Origin: Flavimaribacter sp024343425
Lineage (GTDB): Bacteria > Pseudomonadota > Alphaproteobacteria > Rhizobiales > Rhizobiaceae
Direction of reading: 5' to 3'
Assembly (NCBI GenBank): GCA_965227645.1
Contig: OZ245773.1
Location: forward strand, 4,960,001-5,024,000
Length of the DNA stretch: 64,000 bases
This document shows, one piece after another, positions 8,403 to 16,903 of the stretch. The notes below the pieces were generated by a model. It searched no databases. It had not been told where the DNA came from and was given only the letters and a program-made list of their open reading frames with translations. The position numbers were made by a program, and so were the translations under genes. The stretch's first letter is position 1, and each line of letters begins with the position of its first letter.

Positions 8403-9814
8403 CCCGGAAGAGACCGGGCGACTTCACATATGGTCTGCCAGGCGATGTTGATGTCTCCCTCCTCCATTTCGAACTGGCCGGCGACGAAACGAATGGCGAG
8501 CTTTCCATCAACCATGGTCTGGGTAAGATATATGCGGCCGTCATCGTTGATGGCTTCGACGAGCTGTCGGTTCACGTCATTGAGATCGCCTTTATGGTCT
8601 GGCGGCGCATATCGGAACGAAAACAGTGAAAGCATGGGTTTCGTCACAATCTCGAAATCTGGTTCGGCGGCAAGGCGATCAGCCAGCCATTCCGACCAGC
8701 GCACATGATCGCGGATACGCCGGCGCAGTCCTTCCAACCCGTAGGCGCGCAACAGAAACCAGACCTTGAGGGCCCGGAACCGCCGGCCCAGCGGTACCGA
8801 CCATTCGCTGAAATTGACGAAACCGTCCTTGCCATAGGTTTTCAGAAACTCCGGATGGATCGCAAGGGTCTTCACCAGCATTTCCGGGTCCCGCACGAAA
8901 TGGGCGGAACATTCCATGGAGGCGCCAAGCCACTTGTGCGGATTGAAAACGATGCTGTCGGCGACCTCCACACCGGCCCAGAAGTGACGGAATTCCGGGC
9001 AAATCATCGCCGATCCCGCCCAGGCGGCGTCGACATGGGTGTAGAGGTCCTCCCTTTCTGCGATAGCGCAAAGCGCTCCGACATCGTCGATCGCACCAAT
9101 CGACGTGCCACCGACGCAAATCACCAGACCGGCGGGAACATGCCCTGCTGCCCGATCCTCGGCGATCGCGCGTTCGAGCGCCGCGACATCCATGGACAGA
9201 TCGTCCCGCAACGGAATATGCACGAGATTGTCCTGACCCATACCGGAGACCCACATGGCCTTGTCGACCGATGTGTGCGTTCCCTCGGAAGCGTAAACGC
9301 GCAGTCGCTCTCGGCCGAATAGTCCAGTTTGGTTGCCGTTCCAGCCGAGCGCCCTTTCCCGCATGGTCAGAATGGCGCAGAGCGTCGCAGTGGAAGCGGT
9401 GTCCTGAAAAGTTCCCTGAAAGCCCTCGGGCAGGCCGATGGCCTGGCGAAGCCAGTCGATCATTGCGATCTCCAGCTCCGTGGCTGCAGGCGATGTCTGC
9501 CAAAGCATGCATTGCGCAGCCATCGCGCCAGCCAGCTGTTCTGCGATGATGGCTGCAGGCGCGGCGTTGCTCTGAAAATAGGCGAAAAAACGCGGATGCT
9601 GCCAGTGCGTCATCCCGTCCGGAATGATGCGCTCGAAATCGGCGAAGATATCCTCCATGGCGTGCGCCTCCTCCGGAGGGCCGGCTTCTATCAGCTTGCC
9701 GATTGCGCCCGGCTGAAGGCGCGGGCGCACGGGCCGCTTGTCGATCCCGTCATGATAATCGGCGGACCAGTCGCTTGCCCGGTGCGACCATTTTCGAAAT
9801 TCGCTTTTGTCCAT
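8399..9814 (-). CDS. PLP-dependent group II amino acid decarboxylase (aromatic-L-amino-acid decarboxylase type)
   Basis: A 471-residue fold-type I PLP enzyme of the group II decarboxylase family (aromatic amino acid, histidine and glutamate decarboxylases). Landmarks are HPRFFAYF near residue 73, TLWQTSP-like MLWQTSPAATELE near 103, the stacking H180 in SEGTHTSVDK, D262 in THVDAAWAG pairing with the pyridine nitrogen, and the Schiff-base lysine K294 in FNPHKWLG. Length and motif set fit the aromatic-L-amino-acid decarboxylase branch (tyrosine, DOPA, tryptophan or phenylacetaldehyde synthase-like); the substrate cannot be read from sequence alone. It lies head-to-head with the glucosylglycerate operon, 186 bases apart, and tail-coupled to the DUF454 gene. 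Confidence 0.88.
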   Translation of the reverse strand: MDKSEFRKWSHRASDWSADYHDGIDKRPVRPRLQPGAIGKLIEAGPPEEAHAMEDIFADFERIIPDGMTHWQHPRFFAYFQSNAAPAAIIAEQLAGAMAAQCMLWQTSPAATELEIAMIDWLRQAIGLPEGFQGTFQDTASTATLCAILTMRERALGWNGNQTGLFGRERLRVYASEGTHTSVDKAMWVSGMGQDNLVHIPLRDDLSMDVAALERAIAEDRAAGHVPAGLVICVGGTSIGAIDDVGALCAIAEREDLYTHVDAAWAGSAMICPEFRHFWAGVEVADSIVFNPHKWLGASMECSAHFVRDPEMLVKTLAIHPEFLKTYGKDGFVNFSEWSVPLGRRFRALKVWFLLRAYGLEGLRRRIRDHVRWSEWLADRLAAEPDFEIVTKPMLSLFSFRYAPPDHKGDLNDVNRQLVEAINDDGRIYLTQTMVDGKLAIRFVAGQFEMEEGDINIAWQTICEVARSLPG

Positions 9815-10000
9815 CTCTTCGTTTCCTCTTTAGCCGCGGACGTTAGTCAGTGTCGTCGGGAATTGGAACTGAAGAAATCGCCGCGCCTGAAAGCAGGCCA
9901 TCGAATGGGCTGTATTGCCAACGGCATGCAAAGAGTTTTGCGGCAGCGCACAAAGGGTGCTACCAATAGAAAATCAGCAAGTTGGAAGGTCAGGAATACG

Positions 10001-11806
10001 TTGACGGTCGCAGCAGGCAAGGAAGGGCGGGCGAACCCAAACATCGAAGGGAACGGCAGCAGCGGCGTTTCGGCCCGCCTTACCGAAAGCCTGCGCCAGA
10101 TGCTGAGTTCCATCTATCCGGATTATGATGTCGGAGAACTGACGGACGCGGTCATTTCCGCCTATTGGAGCGGCGAATCGCGTCCAAGACGGCGCGGCCG
10201 GGTGGCCGGCAACACAGTCTGGAGCGAGAAAGACACCTACGTCATCACCTATGGCAACAGCCTTGTCGACGGCGAACACAAGCCGCTGGATCTGCTCTAC
10301 GATTTTCTGAACCGCTATCTGAAGGGAACGATCAAGGGCGTGCATATCCTGCCCTATTTTCCCTTTACGTCCGATGACGGTTTTGCGGTTACCGACTACT
10401 ACACAGTCAACAGCGCCCTCGGCGCGTGGGAGGATATCCAGCGCATTGCCGGCAAATTTCGACTGATGTCGGACCTCGTCCTTAATCACTGCTCCAGCCA
10501 AAGCGTCTGGTTCAGCGAATATCTGCAGGGGCACGAGCCATACGACCGCTATTTTTTCGAGGCCGATCCAGCGGACGACCTCGCCAACGTGGTGCGCCCG
10601 CGCGCCCATCCGCTGCTTCGCGAAGTCGAAACGGCGAATGGCTCGAAGCATGTATGGTGCACTTTTAGCCACGACCAGATCGATTTCGACTTCTCCAATC
10701 CGGAAGTGCTTCTCGAGTTCCTGAGAATCATGCGCTTTCACGTTGACCGTGGCGTGCGCACGATCCGGCTCGACGCCGTGGCGTTCATCTGGAAAGAAAT
10801 CGGCACGCCTTGCATTCACCTGCGCCAGACGCATGAAATCGTCCGGTTGATGCGCCTGCTCGCCGATTACAGCGATGAAGCGGTGGTGCTGATCACCGAG
10901 ACGAACGTGCCGAATATCGAGAATCTCAGTTATTTCGGCAATCGCAACGAAGCCCACGCGATTTACAATTTTTCGCTGCCGCCCCTGATCCTGCAAGCGC
11001 TTCTGACCGGCAAATCATCGCATCTCAATGCATGGCAGATGGCGATGCCGCCGGCGCAACGCGGCTGCTGTTATTTCAACTTCACAGCCTCACATGACGG
11101 AATCGGTTTGCGGCCGGCCGAAGGCCTCCTGAGCGATGAAGAAATCGCGGAAATGATCGATGCAGTGACGGGCTTTGGAGGCAAGGTCAGCATGCGGCGA
11201 ATGCCGGACGGAAAAGACCGACCCTACGAGATGAATGTCTCGCTCTATGACGCAATGAAGGGAACCTGCGAGGGCGAGGACGACTATAATCTGGAGCGCT
11301 TCCTGTGCAGTCAGGCCATCGCAATGGCTCTGGAAGGCATTCCCGCCTTCTACATCCATTCTCTTCTCGCCACGCCGAATGATATTTCAGGCGTCGAAAA
11401 AACGGGAATCAATCGCGCCATCAATCGGCATCGCTGGAACTATCCTGAATTGCAGCAGAAACTGGCCGACGGAACCTCCCGTCAGGTGATCGCCTTCAAC
11501 CATATCAAACGTATGATTGGCATCCGGATCCGCCAGCCGGCGTTTCATCCAAACGCCACACAGTTCACTTTGCAGCTGGGCGAGCAGCTTTTTGGCTTTT
11601 GGCGTCAAAGCACGGACCGGGAGCAGAGCATTTTTGCAATTCATAATGTTTCCGACAAGACCGTAACGATTCCCTCCATGTCGCTGAACCTGATTGGCGG
11701 AGCCGACTGGAATGATCTGCTCTCGGGTGAGCCGGTGCGCGCCTTTACCGGTGAAATTGAGTTTGCGCCCTATCAGTGTCGCTGGATCACGAACGGTTCC
11801 GCCTGA
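10001..11806 (+). CDS. GH13_18 glycoside phosphorylase, probably glucosylglycerate phosphorylase
   Basis: A sucrose-phosphorylase-type GH13 enzyme most like E. coli YcjM and glucosylglycerate phosphorylases, which split glucosylglycerate with phosphate into glucose-1-phosphate and glycerate. Landmarks, numbered from the TTG at 10001, are HILPYFPFTSDDGF, DLVLNHCS, the nucleophile D258 in IRLDAVAFIWKE, the acid/base E300 in ITETNVPN, and FLASHDGIG-like FTASHDGIGLRP. The TTG start has a CAGGAA site and leaves a variable N-terminus; the frame stays open upstream, and ATGs at 9905 and 9926 are alternatives. The stop overlaps the next start (TGATG). Because the next two genes make phosphorylated and free glucosylglycerate, this substrate is favoured over sucrose. 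Confidence 0.85.
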   Translation: MTVAAGKEGRANPNIEGNGSSGVSARLTESLRQMLSSIYPDYDVGELTDAVISAYWSGESRPRRRGRVAGNTVWSEKDTYVITYGNSLVDGEHKPLDLLYDFLNRYLKGTIKGVHILPYFPFTSDDGFAVTDYYTVNSALGAWEDIQRIAGKFRLMSDLVLNHCSSQSVWFSEYLQGHEPYDRYFFEADPADDLANVVRPRAHPLLREVETANGSKHVWCTFSHDQIDFDFSNPEVLLEFLRIMRFHVDRGVRTIRLDAVAFIWKEIGTPCIHLRQTHEIVRLMRLLADYSDEAVVLITETNVPNIENLSYFGNRNEAHAIYNFSLPPLILQALLTGKSSHLNAWQMAMPPAQRGCCYFNFTASHDGIGLRPAEGLLSDEEIAEMIDAVTGFGGKVSMRRMPDGKDRPYEMNVSLYDAMKGTCEGEDDYNLERFLCSQAIAMALEGIPAFYIHSLLATPNDISGVEKTGINRAINRHRWNYPELQQKLADGTSRQVIAFNHIKRMIGIRIRQPAFHPNATQFTLQLGEQLFGFWRQSTDREQSIFAIHNVSDKTVTIPSMSLNLIGGADWNDLLSGEPVRAFTGEIEFAPYQCRWITNGSA

Positions 11807-12603
11807 TGCGTCCAGTCATTGTCTTCAGCGATCTGGACGGGACGTTGCTGGATCATGAAACATACAGTTTCGAAGCCGCTCTGCCGGCCCTGTCGCGGTT
11901 GAAAGACCTGAATATTCCGCTCGTTCTTGCCTCCAGCAAGACAGCTGCGGAGATTGCCTCTCTGCGGGCTGCAATGGGATTCGCGCATTGTCCTGCGATC
12001 GTGGAAAACGGTGCGGGCGTGCTGCCGCCGGACAGCGTGGCGGATGACTCCGGGGCAACCCACGAAAAGCTTGTAGAGGCGCTCGACGCCTTGCCCGCCG
12101 AGCTTCGATCCTGCTTTACGGGGTTTTCCGACTGGGACGTCTCCGAGATTGCAGCCAGAACCGGCCTCGACCGGAGTTCGTCCGAACGTGCGCGCATGCG
12201 ATCCTTCTCTGAGCCGGGATTATGGACTGGAACCGAAGCGCAACTGGAGGCGTTTCGGAGCAGGCTTTTGCAATCGGAAATCATCATTCAGAAAGGCGGC
12301 CGTTTCCATACGCTTTCCTTTGGCGGCAACAAGGCGGATCGGCTCGGGGAAATAAGCTTGCAATTTGAAAGTGAAAAAGGATCGCGCCCGTTCTGTTTGG
12401 CTCTGGGCGACGCGCCGAATGACATTGCAATGTTGGAGGCGGCGGATTTCGGCGTCATTATTCCTAATCCGGGACACAGTGGAATCCCGGAATTAGCCGG
12501 CGAAATGAATGGTCGGATCAAACGCGCCGGATTTCCGGGACCGAAAGGCTGGAACGACAGTGTGCTGTCGTGTATCGATGAAATTGAGAAGAACGGGACG
12601 TGA
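11806..12603 (+). CDS. HAD-IIB phosphatase, glucosyl/mannosyl-3-phosphoglycerate phosphatase type
   Basis: A 265-residue haloacid-dehalogenase phosphatase of the mannosyl-3-phosphoglycerate phosphatase group. Motif I is FSDLDGTLLD (residues 7-16, nucleophile and acid/base Asp), motif II the serine in LASSKT, and motif IV LGDAPNDIAML with the Mg-binding Asp pair; AIVENGAGV is also typical. In this operon it should remove phosphate from the product of the GT81 synthase encoded next, releasing the compatible solute. The start is the ATG at 11806, overlapping the upstream stop by one base; an in-frame start at 11776 lies inside the phosphorylase gene and is less likely. GpgP versus MpgP activity is inferred from the neighbour. 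Confidence 0.85.
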   Translation: MRPVIVFSDLDGTLLDHETYSFEAALPALSRLKDLNIPLVLASSKTAAEIASLRAAMGFAHCPAIVENGAGVLPPDSVADDSGATHEKLVEALDALPAELRSCFTGFSDWDVSEIAARTGLDRSSSERARMRSFSEPGLWTGTEAQLEAFRSRLLQSEIIIQKGGRFHTLSFGGNKADRLGEISLQFESEKGSRPFCLALGDAPNDIAMLEAADFGVIIPNPGHSGIPELAGEMNGRIKRAGFPGPKGWNDSVLSCIDEIEKNGT

Positions 12604-12606
12604 TGC

Positions 12607-13818
12607 ATGGGTGACTTCCACCAGAACGGAAGCGTGGCGACGCTGCATAATCTTACGCGGACGCCAGTCGAGGAACTGGAGCGGCAACTCAAGCTCTTTT
12701 CGGGAACACGCAAGATAACGCTAATCCTTCCTTCGCTTTTCTCGGAACTCGAAGGCCCTGCGCTGTCCAACATTGTCGACGAGTTGTCGGGCGCGCAATA
12801 TATCAACCACGTCGTCATCGGACTGGACCGGGCCGACAAGGATCAGTTCGCCTACGCCCGGGAGTATTTTTCCCGGCTGCCCCAGCGCCATGATATTCTG
12901 TGGCATGACGGTCCGCGGCTGCAGGCGATCGACAAGGAGCTTTCGGACGCCGATCTGGCGCCGCTAGAACCTGGCAAGGGCCGCAATGTCTGGTATTGCA
13001 TCGGCTATACGCTCGCCAGCCGCAACTCGGACGTCGTCGCGCTGCACGACTGTGATATCGTCACCTACAGCCGCGAGATGCTGGCGCGACTTGTTTATCC
13101 GGTCGCCAATCCTGCCTTTCCTTATCAATTCTGCAAGGGTTTTTACCCGCGCATAGCTGACGGCAAGCTGAACGGGCGCGTATCCCGCCTGCTCGTCACG
13201 CCACTGCTGTTGGCGCTGCAGCGCGTAAGCGGGCATCACGAATATGTCGATTACCTTCAGGGTTTCCGCTATCCGCTCGCAGGGGAGTTCGCCATGCGCA
13301 CGGCGATCCTGCCGGATATCCGAATTCCGTCAGACTGGGGGCTGGAAATCGGCGTTCTGTCGGAGGTCTGGCGCAATCTGAGCAAGCGGCTCGTGTGCCA
13401 GGTCGATATTTCCGACGCCTATGATCACAAGCATCAGCCGCTGTCGCAGGATGATCCGCAACGCGGGTTGTCGCGCATGTCGACCGATATCTGCAAGGCG
13501 CTGTTTCGCAAACTGGCGACAGACGGCATGATCTTCAGCCAGGAGACGTTCCGCACCCTCAAGGCGACCTACTACAGAACCGCGCTCGACCTGATCGAAA
13601 TGTACTACAACGATGCGGTGATCAACGGACTTTATGTCGACCGGCATATCGAGGAGGCGGCCGTGGAACTGTTCGCGGGCAACATTGTCGAGGCCGGCCA
13701 CACGTTTCTCGAAAACCCGATGGAAACCCCTTTCATTCCAAACTGGAGCCGCGTCCAGGCGGCCAACCCGGATCTCGTGCGCAAGCTCGAGGAAGCGGTC
13801 AGGGCGGACAACAGTTAA
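12607..13818 (+). CDS. gpgS: Glucosyl-3-phosphoglycerate synthase (GT81 glycosyltransferase)
   Basis: A 403-residue GT-A fold glycosyltransferase that should join NDP-glucose to 3-phosphoglycerate. Family landmarks are TLILPSLFSEL near residue 38, the INHVVIGLD strand, WHDGPRLQ, GKGRNVWYCIGYTLA and the metal-binding VALHDCDIVTY (D-C-D triad), then YCKGFYPRI-like FCKGFYPRIADGKLNGRVSRLLVTP, YLQGFRYPLAGEFAM, and the catalytic-pocket SDWGLEIGVL with DHKHQPL. These match GpgS/MpgS-type retaining enzymes closely. It lies 3 bases after the phosphatase stop, so synthesis, dephosphorylation and phosphorolysis of glucosylglycerate sit in one operon. Glucosyl rather than mannosyl transfer is inferred. 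Confidence 0.88.
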   Translation: MGDFHQNGSVATLHNLTRTPVEELERQLKLFSGTRKITLILPSLFSELEGPALSNIVDELSGAQYINHVVIGLDRADKDQFAYAREYFSRLPQRHDILWHDGPRLQAIDKELSDADLAPLEPGKGRNVWYCIGYTLASRNSDVVALHDCDIVTYSREMLARLVYPVANPAFPYQFCKGFYPRIADGKLNGRVSRLLVTPLLLALQRVSGHHEYVDYLQGFRYPLAGEFAMRTAILPDIRIPSDWGLEIGVLSEVWRNLSKRLVCQVDISDAYDHKHQPLSQDDPQRGLSRMSTDICKALFRKLATDGMIFSQETFRTLKATYYRTALDLIEMYYNDAVINGLYVDRHIEEAAVELFAGNIVEAGHTFLENPMETPFIPNWSRVQAANPDLVRKLEEAVRADNS

Positions 13819-13840
13819 GCCGCCTGTCATCCAGGGCGGC
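13819..13840 (+). terminator. Stem-loop after gpgS
   Basis: GCCGCC and GGCGGC arms with a 10-base loop directly after the gpgS stop codon. There is no U-run, so it may be a weak terminator or an mRNA 3' stabiliser rather than a classic intrinsic terminator. Confidence 0.4.
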
Positions 13841-13906
13841 AAGCCAATACCTGGCGTCGGGCTCTCATGCATAAGGGCTCCGGCCTGTCGTAACGGAGGC
13901 GTAACG

Positions 13907-14911
13907 ATGCGCGAGATTCTTGTTCTGACCGAACGGGAACTGAAGAAGTGCATGGTTCTGGACCGCGATGCGAATGATATCGTCGAGGACGCATTCGCGA
14001 AGCTGGCCTCCGGGACTGTCGTCATGCCGCCGGTCCTGTCGATGGACCTTCCCCAGGCGCACGGTGAAGTAGATATTAAGACAGCCTATATTCCGGGCTT
14101 CGAGGGTTTCGCCGTCAAGATAAGTTCCGGCTTCTTCGACAATCCGTCGCTCGGATTGCCGAGCCTCAACGGCATGATGGTGCTGCTCAATGCGAAGACC
14201 GGCCTCGTCGACGCGGTTCTTCTCGACAATGGTTATCTGACCGATCTCCGCACGGCTGCGGCTGGCGCCGTGGCGGCGCGTCATCTAGCTCCGGAAACCG
14301 TAACGACAGCCGCAGTCTTCGGCACTGGCGTTCAGGCCCGTTTGCAAATCGAGGCGGCTCATCTGGAGCGCGCTTTCGAACGCGTGCTTGTCTGGGGGCG
14401 TGACCTGGAAAAGGCGGCGCGCTGCGCCGACGATATCCGCAAAGCGCTCGGTGTTGACGCAACCGCGGTGGACAATCCGGCGGAAGCCGTCGCCGAAAGC
14501 CAGCTGGTCATCACGACAACTCCGGCGCGCGAGCCGGTTCTTGCCGCGGAATGGCTGCACCCCGGCCTGCATGTCACCGCTATGGGATCCGATCAGGCCG
14601 GCAAGAACGAAGTTCAGCCGGAAGCGCTGGCCGCCGCCGATCTCTATGTCTGCGACAGGCTCAGCCAATGCGCGGAGCTTGGAGAATTGCGCGCCGCTCG
14701 CGCCGCCGGCCTGATGACGGATGTCACGCCGCCGGAACTCGGGCAGATCATAGATGGTTCGCGGCCGGGCCGGGTTTCAGCCGACGCCATCACCATTTGC
14801 GATCTTACCGGCACGGGCGCTCAGGATACCGCGATTGCGACTGTCGCGCTGGCGCGTGCGCGCGCATCCGGTCTCGGCTCCGTGATCAGGCAGGACCAGA
14901 CGCGATGCTGA
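13907..14911 (+). CDS. Ornithine cyclodeaminase / mu-crystallin family enzyme (EutC-like)
   Basis: A 334-residue NAD(P)-dependent enzyme of the ornithine cyclodeaminase/mu-crystallin family. It shows the substrate-loop region GFAVKISSGF, SGMMVLL-like LNGMMVLLNAKTG with TDLRTAAAGAVAARHLA, and a Rossmann GTGVQARLQ (residues about 142-150). Members include ornithine cyclodeaminase, alanine dehydrogenase and EutC of ectoine-utilisation clusters. The start is ATG 13907, preceded by ACGGAGG. Its last 7 bases overlap the Lrp-type regulator, and a class III aminotransferase follows, a combination seen in ectoine/diaminobutyrate catabolic clusters; however, ectoine hydrolase and deacetylase are absent here. 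The substrate remains open. Confidence 0.82.
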   Translation: MREILVLTERELKKCMVLDRDANDIVEDAFAKLASGTVVMPPVLSMDLPQAHGEVDIKTAYIPGFEGFAVKISSGFFDNPSLGLPSLNGMMVLLNAKTGLVDAVLLDNGYLTDLRTAAAGAVAARHLAPETVTTAAVFGTGVQARLQIEAAHLERAFERVLVWGRDLEKAARCADDIRKALGVDATAVDNPAEAVAESQLVITTTPAREPVLAAEWLHPGLHVTAMGSDQAGKNEVQPEALAAADLYVCDRLSQCAELGELRAARAAGLMTDVTPPELGQIIDGSRPGRVSADAITICDLTGTGAQDTAIATVALARARASGLGSVIRQDQTRC

Positions 14912-15387
14912 AGCTCGATTCCATAGACCTGAAAATACTCGCCGTGTTGCAAAAGGAAGGTCGAATCACCAAGGCTGCGCTCGCCGATCGGGTCAATCTC
15001 ACTACCACGCCGTGCTGGGAACGTCTCAAGCGGCTTGAGAAAGCCGGCGTGATTTCGGGATACGGCGCGCGGCTGTCGTTGAAGGCGCTTGGTCCGGCAT
15101 CGGTCATTTTCATGGCGGCTGAGATCGAGAACCACCGCAGCGAGGATTTTCGGCGCTTCGAGCAGGCGATTCTCGATAATGATTTCGTGACCGGTTGCTG
15201 GGCTGTCGGCGGCGGCATCGACTATCTTCTCAGAATCGTCGCCAGGGACGTCGAAGCCTACCAGCGGATGGTCGACGAGATGCTGTCTTCAGACATCGGC
15301 CTAAAGCGCTACTACAGCTACATCATGACGAAGGCGATCAAGGAGGGACCGGACTTTCCGCTCTCCCTGATCGCTGATCCCCGTTAG
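14905..15387 (+). CDS. Lrp/AsnC family transcriptional regulator (DoeX-like)
   Basis: A 160-residue regulator with an N-terminal helix-turn-helix (LDSIDLKILAVLQKEGRITK, then LTTTPCWERLKRLEKAGVI) and a C-terminal RAM/AsnC ligand domain (VTGCWAVGGGIDYLLRIVARD). The sequence TTTPCWERLKRLE and the GGIDYLL stretch resemble regulators near ectoine-catabolism genes (DoeX/AsnC). It overlaps the upstream cyclodeaminase by 7 bases and is convergent, 3 bases apart, with the aminotransferase. It likely senses an amino acid and controls its neighbours; the ligand is unknown. Confidence 0.85.
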   Translation: MLKLDSIDLKILAVLQKEGRITKAALADRVNLTTTPCWERLKRLEKAGVISGYGARLSLKALGPASVIFMAAEIENHRSEDFRRFEQAILDNDFVTGCWAVGGGIDYLLRIVARDVEAYQRMVDEMLSSDIGLKRYYSYIMTKAIKEGPDFPLSLIADPR

Positions 15388-15390
15388 CGC

Positions 15391-16770
15391 TCAGAGCCCT
15401 GCAGCGACCGTTTTAACCGCGTCGCGCGTGGCTTCCGCGATGGCGTCGGCTTCCTCGGTGGTCAGGCACAGCGGCGGCGCGAAACCGAGTATGTCTCCCT
15501 GCGGCATCGCGCGGCCGATAACCTTCGACCGGTCCAGCAGGGCGGTTGCGATCGCAGGACCGACCTTGCGGGACGCATCGAAACGGGCGCCGGTATCACG
15601 ATCCTGCACGAATTCCACGGCGGCCATCAATCCTTCGCCCCGAATATCGCCAACGATCTCGATACCGTCGAGCGCGTCCTTCAGCGCCTGTTTGAAATAT
15701 GCGCCCGTGTCACGAGCGTTCGTCACCAGGTCCAGGTCGTCGATCAGTTTCAGGTTGGCGACGCCCGCCGCCGCGCCGATTGGATGGGCCGAATAGGTCC
15801 AGCCATGTCCGATGGGCCCAAGCTTGTCGGTCCCGTCCTCAAGAACCTTCCAGACCTTTTCCGAGACGATGCTGCCCGAAAGCGGCGCATAGGCGGAGGT
15901 CAGGCCCTTGGCGATGGTTATGATGTCCGGGCGTATGCCGTAGTGGTCCGATCCGAACATGCTGCCAAGCCGCCCGAAGCCGGTCACGACCTCGTCCGCG
16001 ATCAGGAGAATGTCATGTTTGCGCAGCACGGCCTGGATCGCGTCCCAGTAGCCCGCTGGCGGCGGCACGATTCCGCCGGTCCCGAGAACCGGTTCGCCGA
16101 TAAACGCGGCGATGGTGTCAGCGCCTTCCTTTTCGATCAGAGCTTCGAGGCTTGCGGCGCATTGCGCGACGAAGTCCGCCTCCGACTGGCTGCGATCATT
16201 GCGGTGAAAGTAGTAGGGCGCATCGGTGTGGATGACCTGTGACAATGGCAGGTCGAACTGGTTGTGGAAGAGTTCGAGGCCGGTCAGCGAACCGGTCATC
16301 AAGCCCGAGCCATGGTAACCCCGCCAGCGCGAAATGATTTTCTTTTTCTCCGGACGGCCGAGCACGTTGTTGTAATACCAGACAAGCTTGACATTGGTTT
16401 CGTTGGCGTCCGAACCGGAAAGGCCGAAATAGACTTTTGACATTCCCTCCGGCGCGCGATCGACAACCATCTTCGCCAGGGTGATCGAGGCTTCCGTCCC
16501 ATGGCCCACATAGGCGTGATAATAGGCAAGCTCTCTCGCCTGTTCCGCAATTGCGTCAGCGATTTCCGATCGGCCATAGCCGACATTCACGCAATAGAGC
16601 CCGGCGAAGGCGTCCAGCAGCCGGTTGCCTTCACGGTCGGTGATATAGACGCCGTCGCCGGTTTTGACGATGCGGTCAGGCAGTTCGCCGCGCGCAAACT
16701 GCGCAAGATGCGTGGAGGGGTGGAAAAAGGTTTCGCGGTCCCATTCGGCGAGCTGGTCGTTTCGCAACAT
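15391..16770 (-). CDS. Class III aminotransferase, pyruvate/omega-amino-acid type (DoeD-like)
   Basis: A 459-residue PLP aminotransferase. It begins with WDRETFFHPSTH and has LLDAFAGLYCVNVGYGR, GSDANETNVKL near residue 119, FIGEPVLGTGG, the pyridine-binding D259 in LIADEVVTGFGR, and the Schiff-base K288 in TIAKGLTSAY. These match the class III omega/diaminobutyrate-type group, including DoeD of ectoine degradation. The adjoining cyclodeaminase and Lrp genes support a role in amino acid or ectoine-derived diamine catabolism, but a generic pyruvate transaminase cannot be excluded. It is convergent with the Lrp gene; its own promoter must lie between 16771 and 16903. Confidence 0.87.
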   Translation of the reverse strand: MLRNDQLAEWDRETFFHPSTHLAQFARGELPDRIVKTGDGVYITDREGNRLLDAFAGLYCVNVGYGRSEIADAIAEQARELAYYHAYVGHGTEASITLAKMVVDRAPEGMSKVYFGLSGSDANETNVKLVWYYNNVLGRPEKKKIISRWRGYHGSGLMTGSLTGLELFHNQFDLPLSQVIHTDAPYYFHRNDRSQSEADFVAQCAASLEALIEKEGADTIAAFIGEPVLGTGGIVPPPAGYWDAIQAVLRKHDILLIADEVVTGFGRLGSMFGSDHYGIRPDIITIAKGLTSAYAPLSGSIVSEKVWKVLEDGTDKLGPIGHGWTYSAHPIGAAAGVANLKLIDDLDLVTNARDTGAYFKQALKDALDGIEIVGDIRGEGLMAAVEFVQDRDTGARFDASRKVGPAIATALLDRSKVIGRAMPQGDILGFAPPLCLTTEEADAIAEATRDAVKTVAAGL

Positions 16771-16903
16771 GTCTCAGTCCTGTCTTTCCGGATTTCGTCT
16801 GGCGCCGATTGTGCATTGAATCCATCCGACGATGTCGCCAAATCTCCCTGCTTTTGCAGAATTTCCTTCTGTTAGCGACAGTTTCGCTGTTCTTTCGGTT
16901 TCG

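Noticed and set aside
8958..13818. Sucrose metabolism operon
   Set aside because: Sucrose phosphorylase-like sequence alone would fit, but the phosphatase and GT81 synthase neighbours point to glucosylglycerate.
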